From Aquirhabdus parva (lineage in GTDB: Bacteria; Pseudomonadota; Gammaproteobacteria; Pseudomonadales; Moraxellaceae), in NCBI RefSeq assembly GCF_003351745.1, contig NZ_CP031222.1:62001-126000 (forward strand): a DNA stretch of 64,000 bases, read 5' to 3'. Position numbers and translations under genes: made by a program. Within the stretch, counting starts at the first letter, position 1, and each line of letters opens with the position of its first letter. Shown one piece after another: positions 42,260 through 52,257 of the stretch. The notes beneath the pieces are model-generated. The model was given only the letters and a program-made list of their open reading frames with translations, made no database searches and was not told where the DNA came from.

Positions 42260-44233
42260 ATGGATTTTAATCGTCGTAAATTTCTATCAGGGGCTGCTTC
42301 TGTTGCTGCAGTCGCTTCATTGCCGTTGTCTATTAAAAATGCATTGGCGATCAGCCCTTCAGGTTCTTCGTTGTCTGCTGTAAAACATGTCGTGATTTTC
42401 ATGCAAGAGAATAGATCTTTTGATCATTATTTTGGAAATATGAAAGGCGTTCGGGGTTATGGCGACAAGGCCCCATTTGTACAAGTTAACGGACAACCCG
42501 TATTTAACCAAGCAGGAACACTCCCTTTTCGCTTGGATACGGGTGCAACCAAAGCGCAGTGCAGCTATGGCTTAGACCATTCTTGGGCTGGGGGACATTC
42601 GGCATGGAATGGTGGCAAATACAATAATTGGGTTGCCGCAAAGGGGAAAAATACGATGGGCTATTTTACTCGTAGCGAAATCCCTTTCCATTATGCTCTT
42701 GCAGATGCATTTACGGTTTGTGATCAATATTTTTGTTCAGTGATGGGTGCGACCAATCCTAACCGATTATATGCAATAACAGGGACCATTGATCCTCAAG
42801 GGCTTGGTGGTGGACCGATCATCGATAATACAGAGCCAGCGGCAGGGTTTAAGTGGACAACATATCCAGAGCGTTTACAAGCAGCGGGGGTTAGTTGGAA
42901 AATTTATCAAAAGACCAGTGATAACTATGATGATAATGCACTTGCATGGTTTACCTCGTTTAAAAATGCAACTCCAGGAACACCCCTATATGATCGTGCA
43001 ATGAAATCAGTGCCAACGATCACGAACAATACGGTTGACGATGTTATTGCTGCAGTAAAAACGGATGTTTTGAATGGATCTCTCCCGCAAGTCTCTTGGG
43101 TTTTAGCACCGGAAATTGCCTCTGAACATCCAGATCATGCACCTGCTGCAGGTGCGGATATGATGAGTAAATTACTCAGCGCTTTGACTGCAGATCCCAA
43201 TGTTTGGGCTTCTACAGTATTTATAATTAATTACGATGAAAATGATGGCTATTTTGATCATGCATTACCACCTTCACCTCCCGCTGGAACACCTGATGAG
43301 TTTGTGAATGGTACGCCCATTGGACTTGGTGCTCGCGTCCCGATGATTGTTGCATCACCATGGAGTACGGGAGGGAATGTCTGTTCGCAGGTTTTTGATC
43401 ATACGTCGGTGTTACGCTTCTTAGAGGTCTGGACTGGTGTACAAGAACCCAATATCTCTGCATGGCGTAGAAAAATATGTGGAGACTTAACATCGACGTT
43501 AGATTTTACGTCCACATCTTTAACCGTCCCTGCGATGCCTAATACGGCAGCGGCTCTAGTTGCAGCAAATAGTCAGTGCTCAAGTAGCTTACCCTATCCC
43601 TCAGCCCCGACTGTCCAAGCCATGCCTATACCTGAAAGTGGGAGTAAACCGGCAAGAGCATTACCTTATCAGCCCAATGCAACATCTTATATTGAAAAAA
43701 GTACGGGCCGGTTTTGGATAGAAATGAGTAATACGGGGTCACAAGCCGTACATTATGCAATCGCCCCAAATAACTACCGAACAGATGCGCCTTATCACTA
43801 TGATGTATCACCAAATGTTCCGGTCAAAGATTATTTCAGTGTGCAATCATATGGGGCAGGTAAATATGACTTGTCTACTTATGCCCCAAATGGTTTTTTA
43901 CGTCGTTTTGTTGGGGATATTAATGCTGCGGGTGCGATTTTCGAAATAACGTCCTCTTATAACTTCTCGCTCTTGGGTCAGGCGCAATTGATTTTGACGA
44001 TGGTCAACAACGGCACAGTCCCCATTGTCGTAACGGTTAAATCGAATGCCTATCGATTTGATGGCCCCTGGACTTATACCGTTGCGCCTGGTGGCACAGT
44101 ATCAGACTTTTGGAATACGGAATGGTATACCCATAATTGGTATGATTTTACCGCGACCATAGATATTGATAGCTTGTTTTTAAGGCGCTTTGCAGGACAT
44201 ATTGAGTTAAATGCGCCGAGTGTGACGGGATAG
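42260..44233 (+). CDS. plc: Tat-exported phosphocholine-type phospholipase C
   Basis: A 657-residue protein with a twin-arginine leader (F-N-R-R-K-F-L, then a hydrophobic stretch ending N-A-L-A). The phosphoesterase domain (~40-420) shows M-Q-E-N-R-S-F-D-H-Y-F-G, H-S-W-A-G-G-H-S-A-W-N-G-G, T-N-P-N-R and N-Y-D-E-N-D-G-Y-F-D-H, typical of PlcH/PlcN enzymes. Two repeats of the DUF756-like C-terminal domain (~480-560 and ~570-655) follow. It is somewhat shorter than the ~690-740 usual. It hydrolyses phospholipids to diacylglycerol and a phosphorylated head group. In relatives these enzymes pass the outer membrane by type II secretion. Promoter module shared with the eut and ABC operons. Confidence 0.93.
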   Translation: MDFNRRKFLSGAASVAAVASLPLSIKNALAISPSGSSLSAVKHVVIFMQENRSFDHYFGNMKGVRGYGDKAPFVQVNGQPVFNQAGTLPFRLDTGATKAQCSYGLDHSWAGGHSAWNGGKYNNWVAAKGKNTMGYFTRSEIPFHYALADAFTVCDQYFCSVMGATNPNRLYAITGTIDPQGLGGGPIIDNTEPAAGFKWTTYPERLQAAGVSWKIYQKTSDNYDDNALAWFTSFKNATPGTPLYDRAMKSVPTITNNTVDDVIAAVKTDVLNGSLPQVSWVLAPEIASEHPDHAPAAGADMMSKLLSALTADPNVWASTVFIINYDENDGYFDHALPPSPPAGTPDEFVNGTPIGLGARVPMIVASPWSTGGNVCSQVFDHTSVLRFLEVWTGVQEPNISAWRRKICGDLTSTLDFTSTSLTVPAMPNTAAALVAANSQCSSSLPYPSAPTVQAMPIPESGSKPARALPYQPNATSYIEKSTGRFWIEMSNTGSQAVHYAIAPNNYRTDAPYHYDVSPNVPVKDYFSVQSYGAGKYDLSTYAPNGFLRRFVGDINAAGAIFEITSSYNFSLLGQAQLILTMVNNGTVPIVVTVKSNAYRFDGPWTYTVAPGGTVSDFWNTEWYTHNWYDFTATIDIDSLFLRRFAGHIELNAPSVTG

Positions 44234-44254
44234 AGATATTTTCCGGGTTGAAAT

Positions 44255-44277
44255 CACACCCACATAATGTGGGTGTG
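44255..44277. terminator. Bidirectional terminator between phospholipase C and glmS
   Basis: A perfect 9-bp GC-rich stem CACACCCAC / GTGGGTGTG with loop ATAAT lies between two convergent genes. Confidence 0.7.
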
Positions 44278-44288
44278 TTCAGTATTCA

Positions 44289-46124
44289 TTACTCCACAGT
44301 CACACTCTTCGCCAAATTGCGTGGCTGATCCACATCGGTACCGCGTAGCACGGCAACGTGATAAGACAGCAGTTGCATCGGAATGCTATAAACAATCGGT
44401 GCCACTAAGCCTGAAATCTTCGGTACATAGAGCACATGTACACGCTCTTCGGCTTTGATTTCGCTATCGACATCTGCAAAGACAAACAACTCGCCACCAC
44501 GTGCCTGCACTTCCTGCATGTTGGATTTAAGTTTGTCCAAGAGGTCGTCTTGCGCGGCGAGCACCACGACAGGCATGTCTTTATCGACCAGCGCGAGTGG
44601 ACCATGTTTGAGTTCGCCTGCGGCATAGCCTTCAGCGTGAATATAGGAGATTTCTTTTAGCTTCAGTGCGCCTTCCAAAGCGATCGGATACTCAATACCG
44701 CGACCCAAGAACAGCGCATGGCGACGTTCTACAAAGGCATGGGACATTTTCTCAATCAATGGATCAAGAGCCAAGGCCTCATTGACCGCGTTCGGGACAT
44801 GCCACAGTTGTTCAATGATGCTTGCTGACTCAGCTGGGGTGAGACGATTTTGTTCTTGCCCCACTTTTAGTACGAGTAGCATCAGGGCTGCAAGCTGAGT
44901 TGTAAATGCTTTAGTGGATGCCACACCAATCTCGACACCCGCTTGCGTGAGCAAATGCAGATCGGTTTCACGAATCAGTGATGAGGTTTTGACATTACAC
45001 AGTGCGAGATATAACAGATTATCATCAAGCGTGGACTGTGCTTTTACATCACGTAGTGCCGCGAGGGTATCAGCGGTCTCACCCGATTGTGAAATACACA
45101 CCAATAGCGTATTAGGCAGGACGACAGGCTCGCGATAGCGGAACTCGCTGGCGATTTCTACTTGGCAAGGCAGCTTTAGGAGCTTCTCAAACCAATAGCG
45201 CGCGACCATTCCTGCATGGAAACTGGTGCCACACGCAATAATCTGAATCTGTTTGACATGTGCCAAGCGATGCGCTTGTTCACCCAAAAAGTCCTTATGT
45301 AAGCTGTCGCCAGTAATGCCTGCTGCTAAAGTACGGGTGAGAGCATCGGTTTGCTCATGGATTTCTTTGAGCATGTAATGCTTATAGCCGCCTTTATCAC
45401 TGGCGCTGTCGCTGGCATCGATTTCATGCGAAGTCCGGTTGGTCAGGACACCATTCTGATAAATCTCAATGCTGTCGCGGGTCAGGCGCACCACATCTTT
45501 TTCTTCAAGATAGATAAAACGATTGGTGACCGGCAAGAGTGCCATTTGGTCTGAGGCGACAAAGTTCTCGCCAATACCGAGACCCACAACCAGTGGCGAA
45601 CCGGCACGCACTGCAATCAATTCATTGGCATTTTGACTGCTGACCACACCCAGTGCATAAGCACCATGCAATAGAGGGATTACGGATTGGACAGCGGCAA
45701 GCAGTGTTGAATGCGTATGCATCGCACGATGAATCAAGTGAGCAACCACTTCCGTGTCGGTCTGCGAGGTAAAGACGAAACCTTCAGCTTGGAGCTCAGC
45801 TTTCAAAACGGCGTAATTTTCAATAATGCCGTTATGCACAACAGCAATCGTGCCTGATGTATGCGGATGGGCATTGATGACAGACGGCTCGCCATGTGTG
45901 GCCCAGCGGGTATGTGCGATACCCAGTGCACCGTGTAATTGTTTGCCAATAACAGCATTCTCAAGTACGGCAACTTTACCCACCTGGCGTTCACGGATGA
46001 TGTCGCCGTGATCAATCAAAGCTACACCAGCGGAGTCGTAACCGCGATATTCGAGTCGTTTTAGCCCTTCAACCAAAATAGGGGCCACGTTACGTTCCGC
46101 GATTCCGCCGACGATTCCACACAT
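44289..46124 (-). CDS. glmS: Glutamine-fructose-6-phosphate aminotransferase GlmS
   Basis: 611 residues. Begins M-C-G-I-V-G, with Cys2 as the glutaminase nucleophile, and has two SIS domains for the isomerase part (C-I-S-Q-S-G-E-T-A-D-T and the K-L-K-E-I-S-Y-I-H-A-E region). It ends in the canonical P-R-N-L-A-K-S-V-T-V-E. It makes glucosamine-6-phosphate for peptidoglycan and lipopolysaccharide. Length equals the family's. glmU lies upstream in the same direction with a ~137-bp gap. Confidence 0.98.
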   Translation of the reverse strand: MCGIVGGIAERNVAPILVEGLKRLEYRGYDSAGVALIDHGDIIRERQVGKVAVLENAVIGKQLHGALGIAHTRWATHGEPSVINAHPHTSGTIAVVHNGIIENYAVLKAELQAEGFVFTSQTDTEVVAHLIHRAMHTHSTLLAAVQSVIPLLHGAYALGVVSSQNANELIAVRAGSPLVVGLGIGENFVASDQMALLPVTNRFIYLEEKDVVRLTRDSIEIYQNGVLTNRTSHEIDASDSASDKGGYKHYMLKEIHEQTDALTRTLAAGITGDSLHKDFLGEQAHRLAHVKQIQIIACGTSFHAGMVARYWFEKLLKLPCQVEIASEFRYREPVVLPNTLLVCISQSGETADTLAALRDVKAQSTLDDNLLYLALCNVKTSSLIRETDLHLLTQAGVEIGVASTKAFTTQLAALMLLVLKVGQEQNRLTPAESASIIEQLWHVPNAVNEALALDPLIEKMSHAFVERRHALFLGRGIEYPIALEGALKLKEISYIHAEGYAAGELKHGPLALVDKDMPVVVLAAQDDLLDKLKSNMQEVQARGGELFVFADVDSEIKAEERVHVLYVPKISGLVAPIVYSIPMQLLSYHVAVLRGTDVDQPRNLAKSVTVE

Positions 46125-46261
46125 AGATGTTTTCCTACAAAAACAATCGCGGCGGGAGATGATCCGAGCACGCGATTATTCATAAAATGAATTCAACAGT
46201 TATTAGCTGATAAGGTTAAATCATAAGCAATTTGCAATCAATTCATATTTGCAATATTTTG

Positions 46262-47635
46262 TTACATCTTCTTCTTGGGTCGTTCATAACCTTCGATCAC
46301 ACGTTGTAAACCGCGTGCAACAGCCAGTGCACCTGCAGGAACATCCTTAGTGACGACTGAACCTGCGCCGACCGTGGCGTTGTCTCCGATATTGACGGGT
46401 GCGACCAGCGAGCTGTTGGAGCCAATGAATGCCTGTGAACCGATAACGGTCTGATGCTTGTTGGCACCGTCGTAATTACAGGTGATGGTGCCCGCACCGA
46501 TGTTGCTGCCTGAGCCGATGAGTGCATCACCGATATAAGCCAGATGATTGGCTTTACTGCCCCGACCAACGCGGCTATTTTTGACTTCCACAAAGTTACC
46601 AATATGCGTGTCATCAGCCAGTTCGGTGCCCGGACGTAATCGCGAGAAGGGCCCAATCGCAGCATTGGCACCAACGGTGACGTCGTCAAGTACGCTATAG
46701 GGCAAAATTTTGGTGCCCGCACCGACTTTGGCGTTTTTAAGATGAGACCCTGCGCCAACTTGTACGCCATCACCGAGGTAGCAGTCGCCTTCAATAATGA
46801 CATTGATATCAATCTGCACATCTTGCCCGATAGACAGATGACCACGCAGGTCGAAGCGAGCGGGATCAAGCAAAGTCACGCCTGACTTCATCAATTGTTG
46901 GGCCTGATGAAGTTGCCACTGACGTTCAAGACCTGCCAGTTGTAGGCGGTCATTGATGCCTTCGACTTCAAAGGCATATTCCGGTTGAATACTGCCGATC
47001 TCTATACCATCTTTGGAGGCTAGTGCAACGATGTCAGTGAGATAGTATTCCCCTTGTGCATTGTCATTTGATAATTGCGGCAACCAACGATGCAGCAGAG
47101 CATTATCGACGGCATAAATGCCTGTGTTGACTTCGGTAATGGCCTTTTCTTTCTCGTTCGCATCTTTTTGTTCCACGATGCGGGTGATCAGATTTTTGCG
47201 ATCGCGGACGATACGACCGTAGCCGGTTGGGTTGTCTAAATTCAGCGTGATCATCGCGATTCCACCTGCAGCTGCCTCAAGCAGGCGGTGCAGTGTTTCG
47301 GCACGAACCAAGGGGACGTCGCCATAGAGAATCAGGCTTTTTCCCGTTTCTGGCAGGACGGGTAAGGTCACTTGAACGGCATGTCCAGTCCCTTTTTGCT
47401 CGGCTTGTTCAACCCATTCAATGGCTTGTTCAGCGGATTCATTTTTAAATGCGGCTTTGACAGTTTCGCCGCCATGACCATAAACTGTAATGATTCGGTC
47501 CGCTTCGATCCGTGTGGCCTGAGCGAGGACGTGTGCAAGCAAAGGTTTCCCGGCGAGTGGTTGTAATACTTTAGGCAGACGCGAGTTCATCCGCGTTCCT
47601 TTGCCTGCTGCCAGAATGATTACACTTAATGTCAT
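46262..47635 (-). CDS. glmU: Bifunctional UDP-GlcNAc pyrophosphorylase / GlcN-1-P acetyltransferase GlmU
   Basis: 457 residues from the ATG at 47635, nine bases after GGAG; this matches the usual 456. N-terminal nucleotidyltransferase with [10 protein letters not shown]-terminal left-handed beta-helix of hexapeptide repeats with [13 protein letters not shown] and [12 protein letters not shown]. Makes UDP-N-acetylglucosamine. Confidence 0.98.
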   Translation of the reverse strand: MTLSVIILAAGKGTRMNSRLPKVLQPLAGKPLLAHVLAQATRIEADRIITVYGHGGETVKAAFKNESAEQAIEWVEQAEQKGTGHAVQVTLPVLPETGKSLILYGDVPLVRAETLHRLLEAAAGGIAMITLNLDNPTGYGRIVRDRKNLITRIVEQKDANEKEKAITEVNTGIYAVDNALLHRWLPQLSNDNAQGEYYLTDIVALASKDGIEIGSIQPEYAFEVEGINDRLQLAGLERQWQLHQAQQLMKSGVTLLDPARFDLRGHLSIGQDVQIDINVIIEGDCYLGDGVQVGAGSHLKNAKVGAGTKILPYSVLDDVTVGANAAIGPFSRLRPGTELADDTHIGNFVEVKNSRVGRGSKANHLAYIGDALIGSGSNIGAGTITCNYDGANKHQTVIGSQAFIGSNSSLVAPVNIGDNATVGAGSVVTKDVPAGALAVARGLQRVIEGYERPKKKM

Positions 47636-47703
47636 GTCGCCGATCTCCATTTTGTATCGTACTATTTTTACTCAGTTATTTATTGATGCTCTATAGGCCA
47701 ACG

Positions 47704-48261
47704 TTAGGCTATATGTAAAGCCAGCCAGGCCCAAACGGCAAACATTGCCATTAACCCTGCCAAGATATCATCAAACATGATACCAAACCCGCCATGCACG
47801 TTGCGATCAAAGTAACGAATCGGCCAAGGTTTCCAGATATCAAACAGCCTAAAGAAAACAAAAGCGAGGGCCACATTGAGTAATGTGACTTGGGCAAAGA
47901 AAATGAGTGGGATAATGGCCATCGATTGACCGACAAATTCATCCCAAACAATGCGCCCATCATCATGCACGCCCATCAGTTGTGCGGTTTTTCCACAAAT
48001 AGGGATGCCGATAATTGCGGCAAGGGTGATCACTACGATGGACCAATAGGTGCCTAATAAGACCCATAGCGGGACGAAAATCAGGACTGCAATTGAGCCT
48101 GCGGTGCCAGGTGCTTTGGGAGATAAACCTGAGCCTAGACCGACTCCTAAAAAATAAGTCAGCTTTTCTAATACACTCATGTTTTTAAATAAGACGGCTG
48201 CAGAACCCGTGCTGATATTTTTTTTATTCGGTTGCTGGCTGGGTGAGTGATCACTATTCAA
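47704..48261 (-). CDS. pgpA: Phosphatidylglycerophosphatase A PgpA
   Basis: 185 residues with the family motifs G-L-S-P-K-A-P-G-T-A-G-S, D-D-G-R-I-V-W-D-E-F-V-G and F-R-L-F-D-I-W-K-P-W-P-I, and three or four membrane helices. It dephosphorylates phosphatidylglycerophosphate in the inner membrane. The first ~25 residues are a hydrophilic extension with no special features. Overlaps thiL by 8 bp. Confidence 0.95.
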   Translation of the reverse strand: MNSDHSPSQQPNKKNISTGSAAVLFKNMSVLEKLTYFLGVGLGSGLSPKAPGTAGSIAVLIFVPLWVLLGTYWSIVVITLAAIIGIPICGKTAQLMGVHDDGRIVWDEFVGQSMAIIPLIFFAQVTLLNVALAFVFFRLFDIWKPWPIRYFDRNVHGGFGIMFDDILAGLMAMFAVWAWLALHIA

Positions 48262-49231
48262 AATGTCTAAATCCCTGTTGAGTCAGAATAAATGGCTTTT
48301 GCTGATACAAAACGGTCAGGTTATTGTGTGGATGTTCATTTTTATTGTGATCACGGGCGTTGATCTGACCGATGACGTTGAGCGGTGGGCTACTGTCACC
48401 CCATACGCTTTGCAGGATAGCAAACTTTGATGGAGAAATGGTGAAGCAGAGCTCGTAATCATCGCCCCCGCTTAAGGCAAGTGCCGCACGTTGTTCAGGA
48501 TTTAATGCCGCCAAGGTGGGGGACAGTGGCAGGTCTTCCAGATGAATCTGACCCCAAACCCCGCTTTCCTTCAGTATGTGACCTAAGTCTTGTGCCAAAC
48601 CATCGGAAATGTCGAGCATTGCCGAAGCATATCCACGTAAAGCGAGGCCTAAAGCAAGGCGTGGGGTTGGGCGATCAAGGCGGGATTTTAGCTCAGGATC
48701 AAGAGCGGGGTTGTTCAGATGCTGTAAGGCATAGGCGGCATCACCCAGCGTGCCGGAAACCACAATGAGGTCTCCAATTTGTGCGCCACTGCGTAAGATG
48801 GCCTGACCCGTTGGCACCCAACCTAAAGCGGTCACAGTGAGGCTCAAAGTCTGTCCACGCGTGGTATCACCACCAATCAGTTTGACCTGAGCGGCATCAC
48901 AAAGGGCAAATAAGCCATCGGCTAGGGGCTCTAGAAAGTCAGGATTGGCTTCCGGCAGGGTCAACGCAAGGAGAATACTGTGCGGTTTCGCGCCCATTGC
49001 AGCGAGATCGGATAAGTTGACCGCAGCGGCTTTCCAGCCGATCGAATAGGGATCGGTATCAATCGGAAAGTGACGTCCTGAGATTAGAGTATCGGTGCTG
49101 ATGACCAGCTCATGGTGTGCAGGAGGCGTCAGTATTGCCGCGTCATCACCGATACCCAGTCGAATGCCCGATGAGGCAGGACTGTTTTCAGGTCGTTGAA
49201 AATATCGGTGTATGAGCGAGAACTCATCCAT
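48254..49231 (-). CDS. thiL: Thiamine-monophosphate kinase ThiL
   Basis: 325 residues with G-I-G-D-D-A-A at the start, S-T-D-T-L, N-L-S-D-L-A-A-M-G-A-K-P, G-G-D-T-T-R-G and S-G-G-D-D-Y-E-L-C-F. It phosphorylates thiamine monophosphate to thiamine diphosphate. Stands 9 bp after nusB in the conserved rib/nus/thi/pgp block. Confidence 0.96.
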   Translation of the reverse strand: MDEFSLIHRYFQRPENSPASSGIRLGIGDDAAILTPPAHHELVISTDTLISGRHFPIDTDPYSIGWKAAAVNLSDLAAMGAKPHSILLALTLPEANPDFLEPLADGLFALCDAAQVKLIGGDTTRGQTLSLTVTALGWVPTGQAILRSGAQIGDLIVVSGTLGDAAYALQHLNNPALDPELKSRLDRPTPRLALGLALRGYASAMLDISDGLAQDLGHILKESGVWGQIHLEDLPLSPTLAALNPEQRAALALSGGDDYELCFTISPSKFAILQSVWGDSSPPLNVIGQINARDHNKNEHPHNNLTVLYQQKPFILTQQGFRHFE

Positions 49232-49240
49232 GATCAGTGA

Positions 49241-49774
49241 TCAGAGGGAGTCAAGATCGGTGGTGTCACTATCAGTTCGCGGTTGTGTCGCAGCTTTGCG
49301 CGCTGCGCGCCCCGCAGCAAACTCTTCAGGACGAAGCTGGCGTGCCAGTTTGTCGAGGACGCCATTGATATATTTATGACTGTCGGTGGCGCCGAAATGT
49401 TTGGCGAGCTCTACCCCTTCATCGATCACGACAGCGTAGGGAATCTCAAGACGCTCGCGCATTTCATACACGCCAAGCAGCAGAATCGCACGCTCAACGA
49501 CATTCAATGCATCCAATTCGCGGTCAATCGCTGGATCAAGAATTTCGTCCAGAGATTCATTTTGCTGAATCGTTTGGCTGAGTAGTTCGTGATAATAAAA
49601 AATATCCGTCTTGTTCATGTGATTTTCGGAGCGCGTGCGTGCCTCAATCTCATGTGCCGGATTATTGGTCAGGAGCCACTCATAGAGTCCTTGCATCGCA
49701 AAGCGACGCGCTTTACGCTTGGCAGCAAAGGTGGTGGGATAGCCTTTGATGAGGCTTTCGCGGTTAATCGTCAT
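49241..49774 (-). CDS. nusB: Transcription antitermination factor NusB
   Basis: 177 residues; the all-helical NusB core (~18-150) has [12 protein letters not shown] and [18 protein letters not shown] followed by [11 protein letters not shown]. An N-terminal extension of ~15 and a charged tail of ~25 residues are extra. NusB with NusE binds boxA RNA in ribosomal antitermination. Confidence 0.96.
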   Translation of the reverse strand: MTINRESLIKGYPTTFAAKRKARRFAMQGLYEWLLTNNPAHEIEARTRSENHMNKTDIFYYHELLSQTIQQNESLDEILDPAIDRELDALNVVERAILLLGVYEMRERLEIPYAVVIDEGVELAKHFGATDSHKYINGVLDKLARQLRPEEFAAGRAARKAATQPRTDSDTTDLDSL

Positions 49775-49778
49775 GAGA

Positions 49779-50249
49779 TCAAATCGCCTTAAGCAGGTTA
49801 ACCATCTCGATGGCAGTCAATGCAGCATCCGAACCTTTGTTGCCTGCCTTGGTGCCGGCACGTTCAATGGATTGTTCAATGCTGTCGGTGGTTAATACAC
49901 CGAAGATCACTGGTAAATTATATTCCAGACCAATCACGCCCAAACCTTTTGCACATTCACCCGCAACAAACTCAAAGTGCGGTGTACCGCCACGAATGAC
50001 TGCACCGAGCACGATGATGGCATCGTACTTGCCGCTTGCTGCCAGTTTTTTTGCGACTAACGGTAATTCCCATGCACCAGGTGCACGAATGATGGTGACG
50101 TTTTTGTCATCGACACCATGACGCTTCAGGGTATCAAGTGCGCCATCAAGCAAGGATTCAACGATAAAGCTGTTAAAGCGGCCGACGAGTACCGCATATT
50201 TGCCTTCATTACCTTGGTGCAGTTGGCCTTCAATGACTTGGATGGTCAT
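49779..50249 (-). CDS. ribH: 6,7-dimethyl-8-ribityllumazine synthase RibH
   Basis: 156 residues. [27 protein letters not shown] and [10 protein letters not shown] are diagnostic. Penultimate step of riboflavin synthesis. Four bases before nusB, so co-transcribed. Confidence 0.97.
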   Translation of the reverse strand: MTIQVIEGQLHQGNEGKYAVLVGRFNSFIVESLLDGALDTLKRHGVDDKNVTIIRAPGAWELPLVAKKLAASGKYDAIIVLGAVIRGGTPHFEFVAGECAKGLGVIGLEYNLPVIFGVLTTDSIEQSIERAGTKAGNKGSDAALTAIEMVNLLKAI

Positions 50250-50312
50250 GGTGTAATTCCTTAAATCTAATGAGAATAATAAATCAATAAAAAATGGGGT
50301 CTTTAAAAAATA

Positions 50313-51455
50313 TTAAACGTTTACGGGATTGGATGCCACATAATCAACGATTTCAAGCCCAAAACCCGACAAGCCGTTAAAGCGCAGTGGAGAGCTGAGC
50401 AAACGCATTTGCTGTACACCGAGATCACGGAGAATTTGAGCACCAACGCCAATCGAACGGTAATGCGCAGATGAACTGGCAGGCGTAGGCTGCTGGAGAG
50501 CATCGAGTGCTGCGCCAAAGTCGACTTGCTCGCCTTGGCTGATCCAGACCAAGACACCACGTTCGCTGGCTGAGATGGTTTTGAGCGCGGCATCCAGTGT
50601 CCAGTTCGGTTTACCTTGGCAATGCACTTGAAACAAATCACGCAGTGGATTGAGCGCATGCACACGCACGGTGGTAACGCCTTCGGTGGGCACACCCCGC
50701 ACTAAGGCGACATGGGTATCTGGGCTGCCCTGTTCTTTGTAGCGATGCAGGGTGAATTCACCATAAGCAGTGTGGATTTTTTGTGTTTCGACGCGTTCAA
50801 CAGTTTGCTCATTGAGCATGCGATATTGAATCAGGTCGGCAATCGTGCCCATCTTGATGCCATGTTTCGCCGCAAAAATTTCTAAATCGGGACGGCGTGC
50901 CATCTCGCCATCTTCATTGATGATTTCACAGATGACCGATGCTGGTTCAAGGCCGGCTAAACGCGATAAGTCGCAACCGGCTTCTGTGTGACCTGCCCGG
51001 TGGAGTACGCCGCCCGGCTGCGCCATCAAAGGGAAAATGTGGCCTGGCTGCACGATATCCGCAGGTTTTGCCATCGGTGCAACAGCAGCTTGAACGGTAC
51101 GAGCACGTTCTGCCGCAGAAATGCCAGTGGTAACGCCATTAGCCGCTTCAATGGATAGGGTGAAATTGGTGCCATGGGCTGCGCCATTCCTTTCAACCAT
51201 GAGCGGTAAATTCAGTTGGGCACAGCGCTCACGGGACAGGGTTAAACACACCAATCCACGCGCATGAGTAATCATGAAGTTGATATCTTCAGGACGTACA
51301 TGCGTTGCCGCCATGACCAAATCACCTTCGTTTTCACGATCTTCGTCATCCATCAAGATGACCATGCGACCGGCACGGATATCCGCAATCAGCTCTTCTA
51401 CGGTATTGAGCTTGATCGTGCTACTTTGAGCTGGGTTTGAGGCATTAGATGTCAT
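50313..51455 (-). CDS. ribBA: 3,4-dihydroxy-2-butanone-4-phosphate synthase with degenerate GTP cyclohydrolase II domain
   Basis: 380 residues. The RibB domain (~15-215) is complete, with D-D-E-D-R-E-N-E-G-D, M-I-T-H-A-R-G-L-V-C and H-R-A-G-H-T-E-A. The C-terminal ~160 residues align with GTP cyclohydrolase II, but the zinc cysteines are lost: where the enzyme has R-V-H-S-E-C...C-D-C-G, this one reads R-V-H-A-L-N...H-C-Q-G. RibB activity is therefore expected; cyclohydrolase II activity is not. Such hybrids are common in proteobacteria. First gene of the ribBA-ribH-nusB-thiL-pgpA series. Confidence 0.93.
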   Translation of the reverse strand: MTSNASNPAQSSTIKLNTVEELIADIRAGRMVILMDDEDRENEGDLVMAATHVRPEDINFMITHARGLVCLTLSRERCAQLNLPLMVERNGAAHGTNFTLSIEAANGVTTGISAAERARTVQAAVAPMAKPADIVQPGHIFPLMAQPGGVLHRAGHTEAGCDLSRLAGLEPASVICEIINEDGEMARRPDLEIFAAKHGIKMGTIADLIQYRMLNEQTVERVETQKIHTAYGEFTLHRYKEQGSPDTHVALVRGVPTEGVTTVRVHALNPLRDLFQVHCQGKPNWTLDAALKTISASERGVLVWISQGEQVDFGAALDALQQPTPASSSAHYRSIGVGAQILRDLGVQQMRLLSSPLRFNGLSGFGLEIVDYVASNPVNV

Positions 51456-51802
51456 GAAAAAGACCTTACAACGAGAGAGGGCATTTAAGGACCGCTATTC
51501 TAGCCGATTTTGCAAGGCTTGGATTGATTTTGTGAGTCATTCATTGTAAGAGTGCTTCGTGCGCGGTTGTGTAATGATTATTTTTACCATGTGGTTGGCT
51601 TGTTTTGTGCAAGGGTATGGTGAGTAAGGTGGTATCCCTGCATGGGTCGGGTCGTGAATGGATCAGCGTTATCGTATCTCAATGGCCTGTTTTTAATGTT
51701 AAAGACAAAGAATTTTCATCGGATTGAGATATATTTAGCTTAGATTGACATCAATGCTGTGGTATCGCTTGCGATGTTATTTATTCATGTTTGGAGAGTG
51801 CT
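51456..51802. other. Divergent intergenic region upstream of ribBA
   Basis: About 350 bp between ribBA and the DUF2844-like gene. I looked for the FMN riboswitch that often precedes ribB and found none of its conserved blocks. No gene or strong hairpin seen; it should hold two divergent promoters. Confidence 0.4.
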
Positions 51803-52237
51803 GTGAATAAAATGAGGGTAGTGCTTTTGAGCATGATAACTTTACCGGTCTTGGCTTGGGCTGGGCTGGGCGGGCCTGTTGATCCGCTCCAACAAAATAC
51901 CTTGAATCCCCTGATTGTGACCCAGCGCGCAACGTCAATTGCCAAGAGCTATAGCGTACATGATTTGCAAGATAATATCGGCGGGCAGATTAAAGAATAT
52001 ACCAATGCCCAAGGGGTCGTTTTTGCAGTCACGTGGCGTGGGCCTTTTAAACCTGATTTACGTCAGCTTTTGGGTGATTATTTTAGTGATTATGTGGCCG
52101 CTAATGACACGACCCAAACATCAAGCACGCCGGCAAAAGTCGTGGTGGTCTCGGAGGGGCGTTTGCGAAATTTCCACGGAAAAGCGTATGTTCCCGCGCT
52201 GTTGCCATCCGATATTGCATTGCGTGATATTCAATAA
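51803..52237 (+). CDS. DUF2844-like exported protein
   Basis: 144 residues from the GTG at 51803, behind GGAGAG; an ATG at 51812 is an alternative. A signal peptide ends near A-W-A. The mature part contains Y-T-N-A-Q-G-V-V-F-A-V-T-W-R-G-P-F-K-P-D-L-R-Q-L, split here by hyphens, which is typical of DUF2844. These proteins often precede a DUF3443 gene, as here (20-bp gap). Function unknown. Confidence 0.72.
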   Translation: MNKMRVVLLSMITLPVLAWAGLGGPVDPLQQNTLNPLIVTQRATSIAKSYSVHDLQDNIGGQIKEYTNAQGVVFAVTWRGPFKPDLRQLLGDYFSDYVAANDTTQTSSTPAKVVVVSEGRLRNFHGKAYVPALLPSDIALRDIQ

Positions 52238-52257
52238 TCGAGAATAGGGTTGTGATT

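Noticed and set aside
51456..51802. Possible FMN riboswitch before ribBA
   Set aside because: None of the conserved RFN sequence blocks was found on the minus strand in this gap.
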